NCBI GenBank assembly: GCA_900175165.2
Contig: FWWN02000499.1
Location: 1-31,937 of the forward strand
Source: Rhizomucor pusillus
Lineage: Eukaryota; Mucoromycota; Mucoromycetes; Mucorales; Lichtheimiaceae
Reading direction: 5' to 3'
Length of the DNA: 31,937 nt
Under the pieces are notes generated by a model. That model saw only the letters and a list, made by a program, of their open reading frames with translations, was not told the DNA's origin and did no database searches. The translations under genes were made by a program, and so were the position numbers. Each line of letters begins with the position of its first letter. Position 1 is the stretch's first letter. Positions 20,215 to 28,593 of the stretch are shown one piece after another.

Positions 20215-22748
20215 CTACGCTGAGGAATAAAAGAAACCAGTGCCCAAACCATTCGGTACAGACGGTGGCTCCAAGTGTCCATGCGGCACTTCCACTCTGT
20301 CGCCAGCGATCTGCAGCAATTTGACCTTGATGCCAATTTCCGTGAGAGAATGGAGATACTCTGCTGTTTCCTTGCTGCTGATGCCTTTATCGAGAAGCAG
20401 GCTGAAGCCGTCTCTCCATTCTGAAGCTTGCGCCGAGGAAGAACAGACAAACTCTGCCAAGGCGGCACCGTTCTCCCCTACAAGTGCAAACGATAGACCC
20501 GGCGTAGCTTCCGACAGCGATGGCACCGCTGAGCTGTTTGCACTACTTGACAAGGACGGTACAGCCATACCAGCATTGGAGACTTTTCTACTGAACGTCT
20601 TGATATCTGACACGGCGCTTAAATCAACTTTGCCCGTAAGTTGATCATAATTGTGGATTATGGGAGCTAATTTATCGCTAAAGTCGCCAAACTGGAGCAC
20701 CTTTTTGGATGGGCTCAGTTTGTAGTAACGCCAGCGCTTTGCCGTAGACGATGGCTGCATGACATTAAGTGCTGATGATGTGCTGGTATTCAAAGTGGAG
20801 GAGGTATTGGTTGAACTGATCGCGTTGCTTGCATGCGCAGACGCCGATCGCTGGGCGGATGCTGGGCAAGGAAACCAAGCTCCTTGCAGCAAGCAGCTAA
20901 TACGCTGTCGTTTTATAAAATCATAGGATTGCCGGTTGAGTCGTGCACGGAGGTTCCTAAAACAGCAATCATTGTTTGCGTTTAGGAACAAGATGCAATG
21001 GATCTCGATCTTTGATTTTTACCTGATAGCTTCGCGACCTAGCAAATCATCCGCCCACTCAAGTTCTTTCAATCGACGATCGCGAATTACAGTGTACGGA
21101 GTGTCGAGCATAATGCGATTAAACTCGTATATATCTTTGATGCCGTCACTCTTCAAAGTAGCACGTAATTGACTGCGAACTAACGCCGACACTTTGGAAA
21201 AATCGGCCGTCGTTGCTTCCATCTCTTGGAAAATACGATAAAAGCATTGCAGAGTCGTCGACTGGATATAGTCAAAATGCAGTAAAAGAGGCTCGAAATC
21301 TGCCGCGATATCTACAAATTTATCAGTCATCCCATTCTCTTGTCCAAATTATTGCCCAAATTATTGTCCATATAGAACCTACATCCTGTACTAATGTTCC
21401 AGTGGCTACACAGCAGTTCTGTTACTTCGATGCTTGCTTTTGCAAACGGACATCGTTTGCCTTCGGGTCGATGGATTTGCTCAAGGATCATCTAGATCGA
21501 TAAAGTCAACCAAACGTGGGAATGCAATATTCTTGAATTCATCCACATACTTTTGCAAACATATCCTGATTCTGTGTCGCAAATGCATGCATCCTTTCCA
21601 GACCAAACACGCCCGTCCTTCCAAACTCACGATTCGGTACTTCTGACTATGACCGCATTAAAAAATTGCATTTTGTTCGGGTCATTGTTTAATACTTACT
21701 GAAAACCCTAACTTGCGCCATTTTCTTGCGCCTGGCAACTGCACGTCTGCTACTCCCGCTGCTTCCCAGATAGCATTTAGCATTTGAACATGACGCGGAT
21801 TATGCATAGATATCTGTGTCTTCCTTCGTCGATGTATATTATGTATAAATGCTGCCTGGAATTCCAAAATCTGTTCCTTGAGCTCGTCCGATGGGTGGCC
21901 GTTCATTAATTGCTGTAAGCTTCTGTTACGTCTAATCGTCTCCCATTTGATCAATTTCCTCCACATACCAGCACGTATTTCCTAACATTTCCACGTTCAA
22001 TTCCTTCCAAAAGTTCGCTTCTGTGTTCGTCTGTCACATTCTTCAGGAGCGCGGTCAATAGAGTGAGGCTGTTGAGGCACAGGGTATAATCCGGGCTCTG
22101 AAGGCGTTGAATTAGGACAGGCAGCAGCTCGGGTTCATTCTGGAGAACACGATGGATTGCGGAGTAGCCAGCGACCTCTGACTGTGGATTATCGCTGCTA
22201 GGAGTATACGGTGCTGCTGGACGCTCTGCAGACACAATCTTGATAAGAATTGCAGTTGCCGGGCGACAAATTGTCACCAAAGTTTCCGATACAACGATCC
22301 GTGCTACTTCGTCCACAAAGTCAGCGGTCAGAGAATCCCAGCATGCATCGTGTGTTAAAAGCGAAGCAAACGAGTTGAGCGCGTATGCGAGCGTATTGCC
22401 ATTTTTGTTGCGAATGATGTTACATAGAGACTGCAGACCACCCCGGTCGAGAAATTCTGCTGCAAACTCGGGATCCTATCCTCCACCCTTTCGGTTAAAT
22501 AATGCCCATTATGTTTTCTAAACAGCACTTGCCTTTAAATACTTTTGGAGAGAAAACGTCGCAACTTTAAGCACTTCTTCTTCTTTGGCTGAAGTCTTTG
22601 CTGCGTGACCCTCAGCGACATTGGCGCCGGCTGACATCCGCTTTACAAGCTTCTCAGCCTCTTCAGCAGTTGGAGCCGGTTCGAATTCACGAGATGGTCG
22701 TGACATTGATCGAGGAGAGATGTGCGAGGGAGCACAACCGTGCAGCAT
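20215..22748 (-). CDS. ELMO/CED-12 family protein, 7 exons, 723 aa
   Basis: Exons (minus) are 22748-22533, 22475-21969, 21912-21700, 21646-21551, 21491-21383, 21311-21023 and 20956-20215. All phases agree. Residues 1-240 are an armadillo-like helical part (FSLQKYLKDPEFAAEFLDRG, NIIRNKNGNTLAYALNSF). The ELMO domain is at about 290-400 (AIWEAAGVADVQ, KWRKLGFSSEVPNREFGRTG, EGKRCPFAKASIEVTELL). A PH domain spans about 490-690 (QRISCLLQGAWFP, RWRYYKLSPSKKVLQFGDFS). The end is VPNGLGTGFFYSSA, and residues 510-560 are a Ser/Thr-rich insert. ELMO proteins join DOCK proteins to form a GEF for Rac, driving actin remodelling. No Ubl/Rho-binding domain is visible before MLHGCAPSHISPRS, so a short upstream exon may be missed; 22706 is an alternative start. 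Intron 1 (22476-22532) has a GC donor. Intron 5's acceptor could be 21312 or 12 bases later. Confidence 0.88.
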
Positions 22749-23083
22749 GTTCGAGCGGCGGTTTCCCGATCAAATGAACTCAGCCATCTTGCACAATCAA
22801 GCAAGCTTGCATGAAACGGTTGAAGTCCTTTCTCTTGAATTAAAGTAGCCTTTTTCCTCTACTAAAACCTTGTCGACATACTTGCGTTGGAGCTCCAGTA
22901 ATCTGACTGGTTTACATTGTGGAAAGTCAACAATGAATTCACGAAACTTCGATTTCTTCGAACTAAGTAAAAGAAGCTGTTTGTTTACAAATAAAAGACT
23001 ATGCAAAAGACAACGAAAGAAAATTAAAGACTTGTAAATTTGATTCTAAAGTAAGGTAGGGAAAGGGTATATATAAAGTAGTC
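22749..23083. other. Short intergenic region, ELMO promoter
   Basis: 335 bases between the Rax2-like stop (23084) and the ELMO start (22748). A minus-strand frame here (about 22797-22980) reads SKKSKFREFIVDFPQCKPVR and onward, but has no ATG at its start and no in-phase join to ELMO that I could find. It could be a missed 5' exon or chance. Confidence 0.35.
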
Positions 23084-26000
23084 TTAGACTTGTTTCTTCT
23101 CCGTGACATAGTTGCTGGGGAAGAGTCCAGAGACTGGGTTTCCTGAACCTGAAGACAGACTTAGTAAATAATAAAACCATCGGCATGCCTGATATTTACC
23201 ATCGTCTTTGTACCCCATCCACCAGACATTGTCACTGGTATCAGTGACGACGATCGGTTCCCCAGATTCAAAGCCCAATTCACCATACTCCTTTGCTTCG
23301 AACGGATATTTCGCTTCGTATAATCGCGGTGACTCGTCGCTTACCGGAGCGCTAGAGTTTGCATTTGCTGTTGCTGCGGCCATCATTTCTGCAAATGTCG
23401 TCGCTCCTCCACTGCATGCTGCAGCTTGCCGTGAGTCCATGTCTCCAGAGCTTGAACCGGGTTCATCTGCCATCTTTTCTTTGGATGGTCCTGCTGCTGC
23501 GCCTGCAATTGCAGCGGCAGCTCCGGCTCCAAGTGTACCAGCCTGGGCAGCATCCAGCATATCCATCAAGCTTGAATGTCTATTTTGGGGTGGCATGTAT
23601 GAATCCATAGGCTCTGGAGCATCTGGGTCAGCATTGCGTCTCTTGATGAAAAGAACTCCAAGTCCAGCCGCAACAAGCAAGAAAATGACGCCTAGTGATA
23701 CCGCTATGGAAATAAGAATCACTGCTGGAACAGGAAGGTAATCTATAATCCTTCATATCAGCCCTGCGCTCATTGTTAATTCCCAGTTTTTATACTTACG
23801 TCTGATGCTACCAGCAGTGCAGCACTGTGATTCATAGAATATCTGTCGTAGTAGTCCAGATGTGCCTTGCAACTGAGATGTCAATGCATACGGGAACCAC
23901 TCTGAGCCGTCATAGATGGCTGCGCTAACATTTCCGTATTTTTCAAGGTTTAGATGGCCCGCGATCAGCAGCATACTGTTTGAGTTGGCAGGATAACTGG
24001 AGCCTGATGGTGACGAACTTATTGGGACAAACATTATTTGCTCCAATTGACTGCCTTGTCCCAAGTTGCTCGCTTATAGTAAGATGAATAAGTAAACACT
24101 GATCTCGGTACACTGATCTCTCTTTGTACTTACTTAGTGGAGTGAATTGCTGACCATCCCATGTTCCTATGTACCCGGCAGACTCATTACTGGAGAAAAT
24201 AAATCAGCATCCCTCATAACAAGCACATCTACTCTGCTTACGACGAACCTGCCACCAATAATCATCTGATCTGGTCCTTCCAGGATGACAGTTGGAGTGC
24301 CAAAAAAGCTTCCAGACGTACCAAGCGACGAGGCAGTCCAAGTGGATGCTTGGTTCGCTATCTGTGCCACGGACGCAGGTTGGTTATTGACATTTATATC
24401 ACCGACAACGACAAGTCCGTTGTTATTCACGAGGAGGTCGTAAACATGTCCGCTAATATCACTAGCGATCACGTTCCATTGGAGAAGCTCGACATCCAGC
24501 TTGCACACGGAAGGACAGTTCAAAGAACCGACATTTGTAAAATTACCGCCGATATACATCGCTTTACCATCTGGGGACGGTTTAACCACCTCCACGATAC
24601 CAGGTGTATTGTTATCACCTTTTAACCCAATATCAGCTGCTTCGGAATCATTATGCGCATTGTCTGTTACATACCATAAACGCTGCCAATGTCGATGTTT
24701 GTACGATTTTGCAGATCGAATATCGCGAAACTCACTGGCCGGCTACCGTAAAAGTCTCCACTGAAATTGCCGGCGACGTATAAGCGGTCTTGAGCCAAAG
24801 CCAATGATTTGATCTCCCCTTCTAGTTGTCCAATGCCGGTCCATACACCCTCTTGGTACAAAGCGAGGTTTGAAATATTATTGTATTGGAATCGGCCTCC
24901 TATGATTACTGCTGTCCCGTTGTGATCGCTTGTCGCATTATGCCAGAAAACACCTGTATTGATTACTGCATCTGCAGGCTCAAGTGTGAACAAAGTCCAA
25001 TTAGAAGATGAAGATAGCGTTGCCGCTCCATCAGCTCGATAGGTCTGTGCTGCTAGTATCCGACCAGCCAACAAGTTCGCAGTATCGTTCAAAGATTGGC
25101 TTCCTGCAACTTGGCCGACAAGCAAGGAGGTTGGCTGGATCCATTGTTGAGAGGAAATATTCCACATCCCATTGCCTGGAGATGGAATCGTCGAATTGTC
25201 ACCAGCGGTAGCTTTTGAAAAGTTGCCAGACACATTCAATGTAATGTTATCCGACGAAAGCCATATCTTGTCCACCGGTCCGTCGACGCCCTACATAGGA
25301 GACAAAAAGGTCATCAGTTTCCACTTCTATTTTTATATTCGCAACGACCCCACCTGTTCCAACGATGTCCAGGTCGACGTAGAAAAGCTCAACATGGCAA
25401 GATTATTAAACTGTGCATTGCCTATCGCCCTTGCCAAGCTATTAAAAGCACCGGCTACGAACAATGCTGCATCGAAGACGGTTAGTTAAAACTTAACAGG
25501 TCAATATAGCGATATATAGTCGTACCGGCATCGGTGGCAAGGGTTGCATAAACTGTGCCATTTACACCATCATTTGGCAGAGGAACAAAGCGACCGATTT
25601 CGTAGTCATATGAAACCAGATTTTGGTACGTGCTGTTTGCATCCGAAAACTTTCCACCAACATACAACACGTTGCCTCGCGATGCATCAATTGAATGTAC
25701 TGTAGAGTCTATTGCCAATTGTTCTGTTGTCATACATGTCAGTATATCCGCATATATAAATCATTTTGTCCACGAAATCTCACCCGAGAGGGCATTCCAT
25801 GCTGGTTGGATGTTTTGAGTGTAATTTTGAGGACTATATTCCAGAATACCGGACATGGTTGCATTGGTGCCGTTGCGAAGAAATTGCAGTGTTTCTGCAA
25901 ACAGTGTTACGGTGTTACCAGTTGCGGTCGCATTTGGAGCAACAGTGAGAGTTACTGAGGGACGATAGCTGCCGGATGCAGGCGCGATAAATCCGCTGTA

Positions 26001-27751
26001 GATTAATGTACTTTGGTCGCTTGTAGTTGTTTGATCTATCGTAATCGAGGTCGGTTGTGATCCAGGAGAGAACTGCATCGACAAGTCCACCTGTGTTCTC
26101 TCGTTGCAAGAGCTGCTACCAACGCATCCTGGTGTTAGGGCATAGACAGTGTAAACACCTTGAGCTGGGATAGACCTAAAGAATAAATTTAGACAGAGTA
26201 GTCAAGTATACACCCGTCCTCAGAAATACTTACGGATAGTATGTGACTGAAACGTTGGTTGTTGCAAGCTCAGAGGCCGGTATAGAAGCTGTCAGAAAGT
26301 TTTGGTACGTTCCATAGACAAACCTCTCTTGCCAGTTTCCTGTCACGGATGTCGATGCATAACTGCTGTTTGAGCAAGTGTTACCACCTGCATTGATACG
26401 CGGGTAGACACCAATATCTGCAAGCATCGTGGGTGTAAGCTATATATAGCAGCTGCAGTAGCTGAAATAGTATACCTGATTCAAAGATTTCGACACTACT
26501 TAAACCACCGCCATCACCATACCACGAGTCGATCTGAATACGGATTGCATTGGTGCTTATCGAGTTCAAAACGGTGAAATCCTGGTATGCAATGGTTGGA
26601 TCGTTGGAAAGGACGCAATTAGTTGTACAAGTCGTCGTTTCGTGCGTTGTAGTATTGGTGTAAGATAGCTCAAAGTACTCATTTGATCCCAGTGCTATGA
26701 TACTTGAGCAAATGTCAACTTTGATCTTGTGCTCGTTTAACAGAAATATATCATTTATATACCTGAATATTTGAGTACCTCGATTATCATAGTGCGCATT
26801 GCCTATTCGAAACAATGAAGGCTGCACTGGATATCCAAAAGATGCCTCCCAATAACCTGGTACGCCATCTTGCAAAAGCCACGGCATCTGAGACGCGTTG
26901 CCGTTGTTACAGACGATGCTGCTTGGATCACTGTAGTTACCGGACATGGCACCATTTCCGGACGTTATTTCCTATGATAGAAGTGTAAAATGTCTAGATC
27001 TGACAGTGCCGATATTTTAATACTTTACAGTTGGGGAGCCCATATTGACTATTTGACTCGTGTTGGCGTTGAAATACTGCCCATCGCCTGTCGCATCAAA
27101 TCGACCGCCGAATAGAATCGTATTCCGGACCGAGTTTCGAGTGATGGTGTAAACAGGACCGTTGAAGCCTTTCCAGGGCACGGGAATCCAACTATTGTTA
27201 CTAGGTACCCAGGTTGCTGCATGGCCTCCGTAGGAGGATAACGAATCATTCGATACGCCAACGGGTGCCGAAAAGTCACCGCCTGCGTAAACTGCATCTG
27301 AGTCACAAAGTAGTGTCTGTACGCCTCCGTCGAGGCCCTGACCGAGAGGTGAAAAGGTGTTGGAGGAGGTATCAAAACGTGCAATATTGTTGAATGTATT
27401 GTCATTAAGCATGCTGAAGTTGCCGCCAATGTAAATATCGTAATGATCATTATCGGTGCCATTTTGTATCGTGCAGATCGTATTTATGACGCCATTTGAG
27501 GAGGCCAATAGTTCATATGTACCATAGCTGTTTATTAAAACGGATGACTGGGCAGGATCTGAGATAGCTTCGAACTGTCGTGTATCCTTAAAAGGTGAAA
27601 TGCCAGCAAAAGCACCGGCGAAGCCGAGTTGACCGATAGCATCGTATTGTATCTCGGGTAGGTCGATGTTGTCGGCGAGCACAGTTTGAATGCTTATGAA
27701 TGACAAGAGCAGTAACGACAGCCAGGAGCTGATCCACTCATGCCCATTCAT
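23084..27751 (-). CDS. Rax2-like cortical marker with C-terminal SH3 domain, 13 exons, 1316 aa
   Basis: Exons (minus) are 27751-27029, 26971-26763, 26702-26476, 26417-26234, 26175-25784, 25723-25526, 25466-25354, 25290-24675, 24618-24249, 24189-24134, 24072-23800, 23724-23200 and 23148-23084. All phases agree. A signal peptide (WLSLLLLSFISIQTVLA) is followed by a large Asn/Ser-rich extracellular part with repeated propeller-like strands: IYIGGNFS, VYAGGDFSA, ILFGGRFD, LYVGGKFSD, LFVAGAFN, VIIGGRFQYNN, LYVAGNFSG and MYIGGNFTNVG. The block LSNDPTIAYQDF with IQIDSWYGDGGGLSSVEIF is typical of Rax2. One helix (about 1121-1148, VILISIAVSLGVIFLLVAAG) precedes a cytosolic part with an Ala/Gly stretch and a canonical SH3 domain (about 1256-1312: YEAKYPFEAKEYGELGFESG, WWMGYKDDG, SGLFPSNYV). 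In yeast Rax2 marks old division sites for bud-site choice. The SH3 end is not part of yeast Rax2. Introns 2 (60 nt) and 12 (51 nt) are open and in frame. The intron 11 acceptor is CAGCAG. Confidence 0.88.
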
Positions 27752-28593
27752 CGTTTGTCACTCTTTCTTGAATGCTGGAAGAAAAGAATGACTGGTGAAT
27801 GAAGGCAAATGGTGAAAACGTTATGTATGTCGTATGCTTTTGGCTGACGGTCGCTGAACTAAAAAGAGTAAAAGAGAAACAACGAAAGCACGAGTATGAG
27901 CGAAAAAAATCGGTGCGTAACGTAAAGGTCGACTCCGAGGATATTGCGCTTATTGCAAAGAAATGAAAGGTCGAGATCGGCTTGGTCTGGCGATTAACCA
28001 GTATCAATAAAGCACGCAACAACAATCCGTAAATGTCAAAGAGGTGCAGAAAGCGTGGAAGAGGGGAAATTCAAGACATGGAAGGAGATCGAGAGGGAGA
28101 GTTGAGTGAGGAGATGCCCATTTTCGGACCATCATGGTCTTCATTTCAGGTACGGGTGACCCAGCGCTAACGTTACACACATATCCGCCATCTCCAAAAT
28201 GGCGAAGCACTTCAAAACAACTAATAAAATATCTTGCGCCTCAGCCTTGTATGCGTTTTGTTATTACATGGAAGACTGGGACGTTTATAGTCATTGTTAC
28301 AGGCACGGATTAAGTTTAATAACGATAAGTCTTGATGGTTACGACAGGCTGCAAAGAAAAGGAAAATCTTGATTATGCTTTGCTAAGGTTTTGCATTCAC
28401 TGCTTACTGCAGGGACCAAAAGACGAATTCAAATGATGTATTGTTGTAGTAGAAAGTATGGGATATCGAGCAGGCGGACCTAAATCTCTGTTTGGCAGAC
28501 TGGTCCCACATCCAATCGAACAATCAGCTGAGCGCGTTTTTTTAAAGTAAAGGGACTTAGCTTGTTGAAGGGGTGGTATGGGTGAACCCTGAA
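27752..28593. promoter_or_regulatory. Divergent promoter region between Rax2-like and RhoGAP genes
   Basis: 842 bases separate the two start codons, which point away from each other. No gene lies inside. A pyrimidine-rich strand (27860-27910 read on minus, TTTCTCTTTTACTCTTTTTA) precedes the Rax2-like start. A short AC/GT-balanced stretch with GGGATATCG near 28450 precedes the RhoGAP start. I cannot name specific binding sites. Confidence 0.5.
28578..28592 (+). promoter_or_regulatory. Four-codon upstream ORF (Met-Gly-Glu-Pro-stop)
   Basis: ATGGGTGAACCCTGA lies directly before the main start. Its stop codon ends at 28592 and the main ATG begins at 28594, a one-base gap in a different frame. 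If the leader contains it, ribosomes would have to skip it or reinitiate, which usually lowers output or makes it condition dependent. Whether transcription starts upstream of 28578 is not known. Confidence 0.55.

Noticed and set aside
21352..21381. Duplicated CAAATTATTG unit in ELMO intron 5
   Set aside because: A short tandem duplication inside an intron with no effect on the splice sites.
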